DNA of 64,000 nt from Phycisphaerales bacterium (GTDB lineage Bacteria > Planctomycetota > Phycisphaerae > Phycisphaerales > UBA1924). This document shows, piece by piece, positions 33,421 to 41,618 of the stretch (position 1 is its first letter; each line of letters starts with the position of its first letter). Under the pieces are notes generated by a model. That model worked only from the letters and a program-made list of their open reading frames with translations, was not told where the DNA came from and made no database searches. Location: positions 124,001 through 188,000 of the forward strand of contig JAJDDC010000102.1 of the NCBI GenBank assembly GCA_029260515.1, written 5' to 3'. Position numbers and translations under genes: made by a program.

Positions 33421-34833
33421 ATGCCACCAAGCAAAGAACGCACGAACATCAAGGTCCAGGCCGAGAAGACGATCCTGGCCGCGGTCCGCCTGCCCGCGTC
33501 GCTGTACGACCCCAACGACCCGTTCGGCGAGCTCGCCGAGCTGGCCCGTCAGGCCGGGGGCGTCGTTGTCGGCACGATCGAGCAGCACCGCGACGCGCCC
33601 GAGGCGGGCACGTACATGGGCAAGGGCAAGGTCGAAGAACTCAAGGCCCTGTGCGAGACGGTGGACGCGACGAGCGTGATCTTCGACCACGAGCTGAGCC
33701 CCAAGCAGATCTCCAACATCGAGAAGATCATCGAGCGCAAGGTGCTCGACCGATCCGAGCTGATCCTGGACATTTTCGCGGGGCGTGCCACGACGCACGA
33801 GGCCAAGCTGCAGGTGGAGATCGCCCAGCTCGAGTACACCTACCCACGCCTGCGGGCCATGTGGGACCACCTCGAGCGCATCGTCGGCGGCTCGCCCGGG
33901 GGCGTGGGCACGAGGGGCCCCGGCGAGCAGCAGCTCGAGATCGACCGGCGCCTCGTGCAGAAGCGTAAGAAGGACCTGCAGCAGGAGCTGGCGACCATCC
34001 AGGCCCGCAAGCGCCGTGCTGTGCAGGACCGGAACGTCGATCACTTCACCGTCGGCCTCGTGGGCTACACCAACGCCGGCAAGAGCACGCTGTTCAACAC
34101 ACTGACCACGGGCGGGGCCTACGCCGACGATCGGTTGTTCGCGACGCTCATGAGCCGCACGCGCCAGTGGGACCTGGGCGGCGGTCTGAGCGTCATGCTC
34201 TCGGACACGGTCGGCTTTGTCCGCGACCTGCCCCACAACCTGGTCGCCTCGTTCCGCGCGACGCTCGAGGAAGCCACGCACGCGGACCTGCTGCTGATCG
34301 TGCTCGACGTCTCGGACCCGGCTGCCGAGCTGCACTTCGACACGGTCAACCAGACGCTCGACGACCTCTTCAAGGAGATCGAGGCGTTCGAGCGGCGCGA
34401 GAATGCCGCGGCCAAACGCGATGGCAGGCCCGTCCGCCCCTGGACGCCCCCCGAGCGCCTGCTCATCCTCAACAAGGCCGACCGGCTCGCTGACAACCGC
34501 GACCTGCTTGTCTGGCAGGGGCGTTCGCCGGGCGCCATCCCGCTGTGCGCGCTGGCGGGCGAGGACGGGCTGCCCAGCCTGGGCGGGGCCGAGCTGGCGG
34601 ACCTTGTCCGGAGCGCGGCGGTGGGCGAGCTCGCGCTCTACGACATCCGCGTGCCCCTCGCCGACTCCAAGACCGTACACACCATCGAGAACCGCGGCGA
34701 GGTGCTCGACCGGACGTACGAGGGCTCGGAGGTCACGCTGCGGGCGCGGATCGGCTCTCGGCAGCTTGACCAGTTGCGGGCCGCGGGCGCGCGGATGACG
34801 CTCGAGCCGATCGAGGAAGTCGCCGCGGACTGA
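33421..34833 (+). CDS. hflX: GTPase HflX (50S ribosome-associated)
   Basis: HflX splits stalled or hibernating ribosomes. The 470-residue protein has the N-terminal HflX domain (about 1-190, including the glycine-rich GGSPGGVGTRGPGEQQLE), and the G domain with G1 GYTNAGKST, G3 DTVGFVRDLP and G4 NKAD, then a C-terminal domain. Length is typical. The ATG at 33421 is 58 bases from the divergent tsaD start. With the release-factor-like protein the locus is biased to translation rescue. Confidence 0.96.
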   Translation: MPPSKERTNIKVQAEKTILAAVRLPASLYDPNDPFGELAELARQAGGVVVGTIEQHRDAPEAGTYMGKGKVEELKALCETVDATSVIFDHELSPKQISNIEKIIERKVLDRSELILDIFAGRATTHEAKLQVEIAQLEYTYPRLRAMWDHLERIVGGSPGGVGTRGPGEQQLEIDRRLVQKRKKDLQQELATIQARKRRAVQDRNVDHFTVGLVGYTNAGKSTLFNTLTTGGAYADDRLFATLMSRTRQWDLGGGLSVMLSDTVGFVRDLPHNLVASFRATLEEATHADLLLIVLDVSDPAAELHFDTVNQTLDDLFKEIEAFERRENAAAKRDGRPVRPWTPPERLLILNKADRLADNRDLLVWQGRSPGAIPLCALAGEDGLPSLGGAELADLVRSAAVGELALYDIRVPLADSKTVHTIENRGEVLDRTYEGSEVTLRARIGSRQLDQLRAAGARMTLEPIEEVAAD

Positions 34834-34865
34834 GCCCGCGGCGTGCCACACGCAAGACAATCAGA

Positions 34866-35078
34866 TCAGGCGCTCTTCGCCGGCGCGAAGCCGTCGCACC
34901 CGCCGATGGGGCTGACCTTGAGGTGCAGGCTCTCGTTGGTGGGGTGGCCGCACGGCTCGAGCATGTCCTCGGGCGCCTCGCCGTTGATGCGGACCTGGAC
35001 AATCATGGGCGCGTCGCCCGCGGCGTGCTCGCCGAAGTGGGCGCACAGCCCGCACTGGCCGTCGCTGAGCTTGAGCAT
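34866..35078 (-). CDS. Small Cys/His-rich protein (70 aa)
   Basis: The 70-residue protein carries C9, C12, H14, H18, C43, H45 and C61 (CGLCAHFGEH ... EPCGHP ... GGCDGF), which looks like a small metal-binding domain. AAGGAG lies seven bases before the ATG at 35078, confirming the start. It converges with hflX. I do not recognise a named family; the regular motifs suggest a conserved protein. No signal peptide is seen. Confidence 0.72.
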   Translation of the reverse strand: MLKLSDGQCGLCAHFGEHAAGDAPMIVQVRINGEAPEDMLEPCGHPTNESLHLKVSPIGGCDGFAPAKSA

Positions 35079-35269
35079 GGCAGACTCCTTGACGCGGGCC
35101 GAACCATCTGGCCCACGCACACAGTGTCCCCTCGACGCGCCCCGGAAGCGGCGAGAATCGGTCTCATCACGCAGTTCGTACTGAGTCTCAGTCGCAGGCG
35201 GCTGGGGGCGTCCGAGAATGGCCCGACGGGCGCGGCGTCAACGGGGCGTGGCGCGTCCGGGGGGGCGGG

Positions 35270-35298
35270 TGGACAGGGGGCGCTCCCCTGCCCATACT
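35270..35298 (+). promoter_or_regulatory. Sigma-70-like promoter of tRNA-Thr
   Basis: TGGACA (35270-35275) and CATACT (35293-35298) are 17 bases apart, matching the -35 and -10 consensus at five and four of six positions. Initiation would be about 30 bases before the tRNA. Confidence 0.5.
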
Positions 35299-35336
35299 TC
35301 CCGTCCCCGGAGGGCCCCAGGGCGCCCCGGGCGGTC

Positions 35337-35409
35337 GCCACCTTAGCTCAGTTGGTAGAGCGGAGCTTTCGTAAAGCTCAGGTCCGGAGTTCGAGTCTCC
35401 GAGGTGGCT
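35337..35409 (+). tRNA. tRNA-Thr (anticodon CGT)
   Basis: The sequence folds as a full cloverleaf: acceptor GCCACCT with AGGTGGC, 4-bp D stem, anticodon stem GAGCT/AGCTC around loop TTCGTAA (anticodon CGT, reading ACG), 5-base variable region and CGGAG/CTCCG T stem. The discriminator is T and CCA is not encoded. Its 3' end faces a broken restriction-modification gene, consistent with past insertion at this tRNA. Confidence 0.95.
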
Positions 35410-35544
35410 TTGCGACCCGTGCCGCGCCCGGTGGCGCCGCCTCGCACAAAGTCGCGTGCGACGAGGGGTCGGGGGATTCTCCTGTCAGCCTGAATCGTCG
35501 GTCGTACTCGCTTGCGTGCGCACCGACTCGTGACGTCTCGCGCC

Positions 35545-35788
35545 CCAACTGGCGGGGATATGGCTGGCGCCGCACGCGCTCGTCGGCGAAGCCCCGCTCG
35601 CCCTGGCGCCATTGGAGGCCGGGCCGGTGACGCTCACGCTCTTCTCGAAGGCGTACTCGGCGCCCATGGCGTCGTGCTGGGGGGGTGGGCTGCCGAGGAT
35701 GGCAGAGGTCGAGGAAGTACTCCTGGCTGGCGGCACGCTCGGAGAGCTCGGCCCGGGTCCACTCGGCGATGAAAGTCTGGAGGCCCAC
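35545..35788 (-). pseudogene. Remnant of an Eco57I/type IIG-like DNA methyltransferase, N-terminal part
   Basis: Reading minus from 35788, a GTG frame gives TFIAEWTRAELSERAASQ then FLDLC, the N-terminus of class I SAM-dependent DNA methyltransferases of the Eco57I/type IIG kind. The match then moves to another frame (about 35697-35605), with ILGSPPPQHDAMGAEYAFEK, and returns to the first frame with GERGFADE. Two frameshifts and the loss of everything downstream make it a pseudogene. The rest of 35410-35863 shows no gene I can identify. It lies between tRNA-Thr and the subtilase operon. Confidence 0.65.
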
Positions 35789-35863
35789 GCGGGCGGTTTG
35801 GCAGTTAGCCGCGGCGTGCTGGCGGCGGGGGCCCGCTCCTGGCCTCGGCGGGTCGGCCTCGGG

Positions 35864-37333
35864 CTACGGGCAGCCGCCCGCGAAGAACTGCAGGAACTTG
35901 ATCACGTCGCTGAAGTCGTGCTGGCCCCTGGGCTCGGCCATGTCGGCCTCGTCGTCGCCGATCGCGAACGCTTGGAGGAACATGGTGATGTCGGTGAAGT
36001 CGAGCGTGAGGTCGTCGGAGAAGTCGGCGTGGCAGGGACCGGGCCAGGCGATCGCCGCGGCGACGTCGATCAGCCCCTCCTCGACCGGCTGGTCGAAGCC
36101 CGGGTTGATGCCCTCGATGTTGATAGCGGTGTCGCGGATGCAGTCGCGGAAGTCGTTCCAGCGGAGGACCTTCTCCTGCTCGATGAGCAGGGCGGCGAGC
36201 CCGGCGACGAGGGGGGCGGCGAAGCTGGTGCCGTCCGCCTCGCCGAACTCGCTGCCGGGCAGTGCCGGGCCGCAGCTGTCGGTGGGGATGGCGCTGATGA
36301 TGTCGATGCCCGGGGCGGCGAGGAAGTAGTTGTCACCGTAGTTGCTGAACGGGGCGACGTGCCCGGCGGTGTCCGTCGCGACCACACCCGCGACCTTGTT
36401 CATCGCGGCGGGGAACTCGGGGAAGTCGTCGGCGTGGTTGCCGCTGTTGCCCGCCGCGGCGACAATGATAATGCCCAACTCCTCGGCCTCGTCCACCGCC
36501 CGCTCGATGATCCGCAGACCAGCACACGAGCTGAGGCTCAGGTTGATGACCTGTGCCCGTTGGTCGATCGCGTAGATGATCGCCTTCGCGACCCGGAACG
36601 CGGTCGTCTTGCCCTCGTCGTTGAGCACCTTGATGGGCAGTACCCTGGCGTCGGGCGCGACGAGCAGCGCGAGCGCCGCGACGGCGGTGCCGTGCCCGAC
36701 GCCCTCGTCGATGAGCGCGTCGTTGTCGTCGTCGTTGGCGTTGCACGTGTCGATGTAGTTGGCCGGATCGTACTCGGCGTCTCCGGGATGCGCAGTAAAC
36801 GCGATCGCGCCCGGCGCAAGGCGCCCGGCGATCTGGCCGTGCGTCGGGTCCACTCCCGAGTCGATGACCGCGATCTTGACGCCCTCGCCCGTAGCAGACG
36901 CCTGCGCGTCCTCGAGCCCCAGCGAGGTCACGATCGGCTGGTGCTGGAACATCCCGGGGGCCGTGAACAGGAAGATGCTCTGGGTCCCCGGCCCCGGGTC
37001 ACCCGCCTCGAAGTTCAGCTCGGAGTGGTCGATGTCCGGGTCGCCCAGGAAGATCTGCTCGAAGGTGGAATCGCTCATCAGCGCGTTACGCGAGACGAGG
37101 TAGATCCCGCGGGACGCGATGGCGTCGAGCACCTCGAACTCGTATTCGGCGTAGTCGAGGAGCACGCTCTGGATGTCCACGCCCGGCGCCAGCTCCAGGA
37201 TGCCCTCCTGCGAGAGCGGGTTGCCGCCCAGGCATTCGTCGTCGCCCGCGAGTGCGGGCGGGCCGGCCGCGAAGACGCCCGAGATCGCGAGCGCGGCCAA
37301 TGGGATCGTCTTGTGCGCTGCCATGTGTGCCAT
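35864..37333 (-). CDS. Secreted S8 subtilase with C-terminal GC-type dockerin
   Basis: The 489-residue protein has a signal peptide, a prodomain-like region (about 35-145) and a peptidase S8 domain with Asp158 (VIDSG), His214 (GHGTAV), oxyanion Asn296 (AAGNSGNH) and Ser370 (GTSFAAP). An acidic loop NANDDDND precedes the His. Residues 434-489 form a paired dockerin-like module ending GGCP; its first repeat is diverged. The ATG at 37333 overlaps the TAA of the CHAT gene (TAATG), so the two are translationally coupled. It is the last gene of the sigma-CHAT operon, and should act outside the cytoplasm. Confidence 0.9.
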   Translation of the reverse strand: MAHMAAHKTIPLAALAISGVFAAGPPALAGDDECLGGNPLSQEGILELAPGVDIQSVLLDYAEYEFEVLDAIASRGIYLVSRNALMSDSTFEQIFLGDPDIDHSELNFEAGDPGPGTQSIFLFTAPGMFQHQPIVTSLGLEDAQASATGEGVKIAVIDSGVDPTHGQIAGRLAPGAIAFTAHPGDAEYDPANYIDTCNANDDDNDALIDEGVGHGTAVAALALLVAPDARVLPIKVLNDEGKTTAFRVAKAIIYAIDQRAQVINLSLSSCAGLRIIERAVDEAEELGIIIVAAAGNSGNHADDFPEFPAAMNKVAGVVATDTAGHVAPFSNYGDNYFLAAPGIDIISAIPTDSCGPALPGSEFGEADGTSFAAPLVAGLAALLIEQEKVLRWNDFRDCIRDTAINIEGINPGFDQPVEEGLIDVAAAIAWPGPCHADFSDDLTLDFTDITMFLQAFAIGDDEADMAEPRGQHDFSDVIKFLQFFAGGCP

Positions 37334-40176
37334 TATCCCGCTCCCACTGCAACAAAGCCAGACCAAAGACCGGGATGCATCCCCTCGCCGATCGCGTGGA
37401 GTTGTGCCCTCCGGAGCCCCTCGAACACGCGTGCGGTGGGCGAGCCCTCTCGGGGCGCATCCTCGTACATTCGGGTCATCAGTTCTCGGGCCACGCGGTC
37501 GTGCGCGGCCCACAGGCTCGAGACGACACCCTCGGCTCCCGCCGCCAGGAACCCGCGCACGAGCCCGTATATTTCCTCACCCGAGTCAACCTCCGTGCGT
37601 CCCGTCTCGCACCCAGAGAGCGTCACAACGCTGCCGGGTAGGCGCAGGGCGAACACCTCACGCGCGCTGACCCAGCGGTCGGCCATCTTCAGGGCGGAGG
37701 CGAGCGGGTTCCCGGGCGGGAACATGCCGTGCGAGGCGATGTGCACGATTCCCGCGCCGCCGATGAGCGAGACGAGGGCGTCGCCTGTCGCCCGCTCGCC
37801 GACGAGCAGCGTCGAGCCCGGCAGGGCGGCGGCCACGGCCTCGACCTCCGACGCGATCTCGGGGGCGAACCGATCCGGCGCGCCGACGACCAACGCCGGC
37901 GCGTCCGCGGCGCCATCGGACCCGCCGATCACACGCGACAGGCTGGCGCTCGGCAGTCGGCTGACGGCGAGCCGTTCGACGAGGTACCGCTGGCCGTCGT
38001 GCAGCGCCGAGAATGGGACGAGGTGCAGATCCGCGAACGGAACGACCGTCAGCCGCGCTCGCCCTGATGTCATCGGGAGCACGGGAGTGAGGACGGCATC
38101 ATGGACCGCCCTGGCCGCCCGGAGGGCCGACGACAGGCGGCGTTGGGCACGGGCCGAGCAGCCCGTGCCGCGGGTCACGACGCGCCGGAGCTGGAACCCG
38201 AGGTCCGCGGTCAGCTCTTCCAGGCGGTCCAGGGGCAGTGCGAGGTTCACAAAGTCCACGCCCGTGTTCCGGACACAGTAGCACCCGAGCCCGTCCCGCC
38301 GACGCGCGTAGACAAGCATGGCCCGGTCCGCCGACACGGAGGCAACAAGTTCCTCGGCGCCGGCGGGTGTCGCCATGATCCTGCGCCCGGCCCGCGAGGC
38401 CTCCAGCCGCGATTCCAGGGCCGTCACGCCCGTCTCCGCCGTACGCATGTCCTCAAGCCAATCGGAGAGCGGACGCTGGGATCCCTCCTCCCCGGCAGGG
38501 TCGAGCCTGCTGTACAGGTAGTTCAATCGGGCACGCTCGGCCGCCAACCGTTCGAGCAGCCTCGCCTCGTCCGGCGACTCGGCGCCGCCCGACGCCCGTT
38601 CCGCCAGCTCCACGCCGCCCTGGATCAGGTCCAGCAGCACGCGTGAGCGAGCCCGCTCGGCAACGCCGAGCGCCTCGGCGTGCGCGCTCGGCGAGCCCGC
38701 GTCCAGGATCGCGTCGGCGGCGTCCTGGTAGATCTCGCTCCGCTCGCCGAGGAACGCGCTGCGGAAGCGGTCGCCCTGCAGGGCGCCGCGGATGCGCTCG
38801 ACCTGGCTCATCGCGCGCCGGAACTCGTCGTTCGCCTCGTCCGTGCGCCCCTGCTCGGCCCGGATCCGCGCCAGGCGATGGTGCAGGTCGGCCAGGATCG
38901 GCGGGAGAGACAGCCGCTGGGCAAGACCGAGCGCACGCTCGATCTCGGACGCAGCGTCGTCGAGGTCACCAGATGCGATCGCGATCTCGGCGCGGATCGC
39001 CGCTCGGATCACGGTGTGGACGGGGGACTCCTGGCTCGCGTCCGCTGGCGTGCTCGCGAGCGCCGCGGCTTGCTCGAGGTCGCTGCCGCGGAGCGCGAGG
39101 CGCGCCTGCAGCAGCCGGACGCGCGCCATCCCGCTCGCGCTCTCAAGGTTCTCGAAGGCGGTCAGCGCCCGGGCGAGCACGTCGTGGGCGCGCCCGGGGT
39201 CATCACGGACCAGCAACGCCCCGAGGCCGCTCAGCGCCCGGGCATGCTCCGCGGCGAGCCCGGATTCCTCCAACGCTTGGCAGGACCGCTCGTACATCGA
39301 AGCCGCGTCCGCGGCCATGCCGACGGCGGCGAGCACGTCCGCAAGCTCGGCCTCGATCCGCGCCAGGTCCCCCGCCGCCCGGTCGCGCTCAAAAAAACGT
39401 CGCGCGTGCTCGAACTGTTCCATCGCCTCGCTCAGCCGCCCCTGGCGCCCGAGCAGGTCGGCCAGGTTCCCGCGCACGATCGCGGCGACCCGCTCCATCC
39501 CCGCGCCCTCGAGCAGCCCGCACGACTCTCTGAACGCCCGCTCGGCGCTCTCGAATCGTCCCAGCTCCAGCAGCGACTCGGCCCGGTTGGACTGGATCTG
39601 GGCCGTCGTCGTCGGGTCATCGACGGCCAGCTCCAACGCCCGGTCGAACCGATCGACCGACTCGGACCAGCGACCGAGCATCCGCAGGAGGATCGCGTGG
39701 TTCGTCACCGCGCGCAGCGCGAGCGAGGGCTCGCCCGCGGACACGAACGATCGCTCGGCGCGCTCGGCGGCCTCGATCGCCTCGTCGAACCGCCCGAGAC
39801 GCGCGAGCGATTGGATCTTCGCCAGATCCGAGCGTGCGACTTCGAGCGGATCACCCTGCCCGTGTGCGATCGCCGCCGCCTCCTCTAGCAAGATGATCGC
39901 CTCCTCGAACCGGTTGGCGTAGTTGAGCGCATGGGCCGAGGCGCTGCGGGCGCGTGCGCGCGCGAGTGGCAGGTCCAGGCGGTCGGCGATGAGCCGGAGC
40001 ACGTCGCCCATCGCCAGCGCGCGGTCCAGGTCCGTCATGACGAGATCGCGAACCTCGTCGGTCAGCTCGAGCAGCACAGGCTCGGTGACGACAGCGGCGC
40101 CCGCTTCGTGCTCGCGCTCCGATTCCGGGAGTGCGGCGAGGCGCTCGATACACGACCTGGCGTCAACATCAGACAT
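37333..40176 (-). CDS. TPR-CHAT caspase-like protease
   Basis: The 947-residue protein, with no signal peptide, has about ten TPR-like helical hairpins (about 60-480), a helical linker, and a C-terminal CHAT domain (about 640-947). The clan CD cysteine-protease dyad is present: His816 in HIASHGMF and Cys856 in VTLSGCETG. TPR-CHAT proteins cleave partner proteins when a sensor changes shape; Csx29 of type III-E CRISPR is the best-known example. The start lies two bases after the anti-sigma-like gene and the stop overlaps the subtilase start. The natural substrate candidate is the neighbouring anti-sigma-like protein; this is inference. Confidence 0.88.
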   Translation of the reverse strand: MSDVDARSCIERLAALPESEREHEAGAAVVTEPVLLELTDEVRDLVMTDLDRALAMGDVLRLIADRLDLPLARARARSASAHALNYANRFEEAIILLEEAAAIAHGQGDPLEVARSDLAKIQSLARLGRFDEAIEAAERAERSFVSAGEPSLALRAVTNHAILLRMLGRWSESVDRFDRALELAVDDPTTTAQIQSNRAESLLELGRFESAERAFRESCGLLEGAGMERVAAIVRGNLADLLGRQGRLSEAMEQFEHARRFFERDRAAGDLARIEAELADVLAAVGMAADAASMYERSCQALEESGLAAEHARALSGLGALLVRDDPGRAHDVLARALTAFENLESASGMARVRLLQARLALRGSDLEQAAALASTPADASQESPVHTVIRAAIRAEIAIASGDLDDAASEIERALGLAQRLSLPPILADLHHRLARIRAEQGRTDEANDEFRRAMSQVERIRGALQGDRFRSAFLGERSEIYQDAADAILDAGSPSAHAEALGVAERARSRVLLDLIQGGVELAERASGGAESPDEARLLERLAAERARLNYLYSRLDPAGEEGSQRPLSDWLEDMRTAETGVTALESRLEASRAGRRIMATPAGAEELVASVSADRAMLVYARRRDGLGCYCVRNTGVDFVNLALPLDRLEELTADLGFQLRRVVTRGTGCSARAQRRLSSALRAARAVHDAVLTPVLPMTSGRARLTVVPFADLHLVPFSALHDGQRYLVERLAVSRLPSASLSRVIGGSDGAADAPALVVGAPDRFAPEIASEVEAVAAALPGSTLLVGERATGDALVSLIGGAGIVHIASHGMFPPGNPLASALKMADRWVSAREVFALRLPGSVVTLSGCETGRTEVDSGEEIYGLVRGFLAAGAEGVVSSLWAAHDRVARELMTRMYEDAPREGSPTARVFEGLRRAQLHAIGEGMHPGLWSGFVAVGAG

Positions 40177-40178
40177 GG

Positions 40179-40784
40179 TCAGGGGATCTGCAATGGGCCG
40201 ACCTCGATCTCGACATCGCCGCGACGCAGCCGCAGGGTGTACGAGCCGGCCGCGAGTGTCGTGCGAAACGCCCCGTCCCTGGCGTCCAACTCCCGGACCG
40301 GCGCGTCCGTGGCGCGGTCAACGATCGTCACGCTCCAGTCGCCGTCCTCGTCGGCGTCAACCTGGCCCGCGATGCGCCAGTTCTCGACGCCGGCGGGCGT
40401 GATCTCGATATCGAGGTCGCCGGCTTCGGAGGAGAAGGCGACCTGGGCCGCCGTCGCGGCCCCGCGGATGCCCGCGACCGCCGGCGTCAGGCGGGTGTCG
40501 AAGTCCAGAGACGCGACGATCCGGCGCAGGCCTTCTTCCAGCCGTTCGAGGGCGCCGGGCCTCGAATCCCGGAGCAGCCGCTTCGCGGCGCACAACGCCT
40601 CGTCGGATGGCGCCGCGCCCGCCTCGGCCCGGAGGAATCCCACGCTGTGCGCCAGACATTCGTAGGTCTCGCGGAGCGACGGCTCGGCGTCGAGCCGTGC
40701 GCGGAGCGTGTCCGCCTCGGCCTGCTCGAGCTCCCCCATCGCCAGCGCGACGAGCTTCTGGATGTCGGTCGGTGTGTTGGTCAT
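40179..40784 (-). CDS. Anti-sigma-like protein with C-terminal beta domain
   Basis: The 201-residue protein has an N-terminal helical segment (about 5-50, LVALAMGELEQAEADTLRARL) with the look of anti-sigma N-domains but without the zinc His/Cys set, a helical middle, and an all-beta C-terminal half (about 115-200) with Asp-rich turns and a carboxypeptidase-regulatory-like pattern (GSYTLRLRRGDVEIEV). No membrane segment is present, so it is cytoplasmic. It lies between the sigma factor and CHAT genes, two bases before the latter. Its role as a sigma inhibitor is inferred from position and N-terminal shape. Confidence 0.65.
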   Translation of the reverse strand: MTNTPTDIQKLVALAMGELEQAEADTLRARLDAEPSLRETYECLAHSVGFLRAEAGAAPSDEALCAAKRLLRDSRPGALERLEEGLRRIVASLDFDTRLTPAVAGIRGAATAAQVAFSSEAGDLDIEITPAGVENWRIAGQVDADEDGDWSVTIVDRATDAPVRELDARDGAFRTTLAAGSYTLRLRRGDVEIEVGPLQIP

Positions 40785-40870
40785 GCGTGTACCCCGCTGG
40801 GAGGAGGCCGGCCCGCGCCCCCAGATACCGGGCCGGACATCAATTCCCGCTCCCGGCTCGCTGGAGGTCG

Positions 40871-41422
40871 TTATCGCCCCTGGGAGGCCTCCTCGACCAG
40901 CCCGCCCAGCTTGTGCAGGCACCTGGCCCGGGTCGGCCCGATCGAGCCGCGGGGCATCGAGAGCTGCTCGGCGATCAGGTCGTACGAGGGGCGGTCCTCC
41001 CGGAACAGGGCCTCGAGCAAGTCCCTGCACGGGCTTCCCAGGCGATCCATCGCCTCGCGCAGCCTGTGTCGGCGCTCGACGAGTTCGAACTCGGCGTGCG
41101 TCCCGATCTCCGCCTCCGTCTCGGCCAGCTGGGACCGGGGCGTGGGCGATTTCTTGCGGAGCACCCGCCAGGTCTCGCGCTGGGTCGTCGTGATGAGCCA
41201 GGCGGCGACCGTCTGCCCGTCGCGGAGCGAGGACAGGTGCTTGACCGCCAGGCCCCAGACCTCCTGGAAGACGTCGTCCGAGTCCTGGCGTGACAGGCCG
41301 TGCCTGGAGGGGATGGAGTACACGAGCCTGGCGTACTTGTCCACGAGCGCAGCCCACGCGCCGTCGTCGCCTTCAAGACAACGCGAGACAAGCTCCGCGT
41401 CGGTAGTGGGTCGGTCGGTCAA
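40871..41422 (-). CDS. RNA polymerase sigma-70-family factor, ECF-like
   Basis: The protein of about 183 residues has region 2 (AAWALLV-like DDGAWAALVDKYARLVYSI, then DDVFQEVW) and region 4 with a helix-turn-helix (YDLIAEQLSMPRGSIGPTRARCL). There are no regions 1 or 3, as in ECF factors. The TTG at 41422 has AAGGG about eight bases upstream and begins just before the conserved part; an ATG at 41506 is an alternative that adds a Gly/Arg-rich stretch. It is the first gene of the operon and is 196 bases from the divergent first gene of the dockerin array. Confidence 0.85.
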   Translation of the reverse strand: MTDRPTTDAELVSRCLEGDDGAWAALVDKYARLVYSIPSRHGLSRQDSDDVFQEVWGLAVKHLSSLRDGQTVAAWLITTTQRETWRVLRKKSPTPRSQLAETEAEIGTHAEFELVERRHRLREAMDRLGSPCRDLLEALFREDRPSYDLIAEQLSMPRGSIGPTRARCLHKLGGLVEEASQGR

Positions 41423-41618
41423 CGCTGGCCCTTTCCCGCCTCGCGCCCGGGCAGAGTCTAGAGAGGGCGGGGCGCCAATCCCAGAATCTCGCCCGCGTCC
41501 GATCATCGACGTATCTGGCGGCCCGGCCGTTGCTCCTCCTGGCGTGCCCGGCCGGTTTGCCGGGCGCCGGTCCTGACCCACCGCGGATTCTCAAACACCC
41601 TCTAGCGGAGCGACACCA

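Noticed and set aside
35864-41422. A CRISPR array or Cas effector accompanying the CHAT operon
   Set aside because: I looked for regularly spaced direct repeats and for Cas7-like or gRAMP-like genes around the operon and found none in the window.
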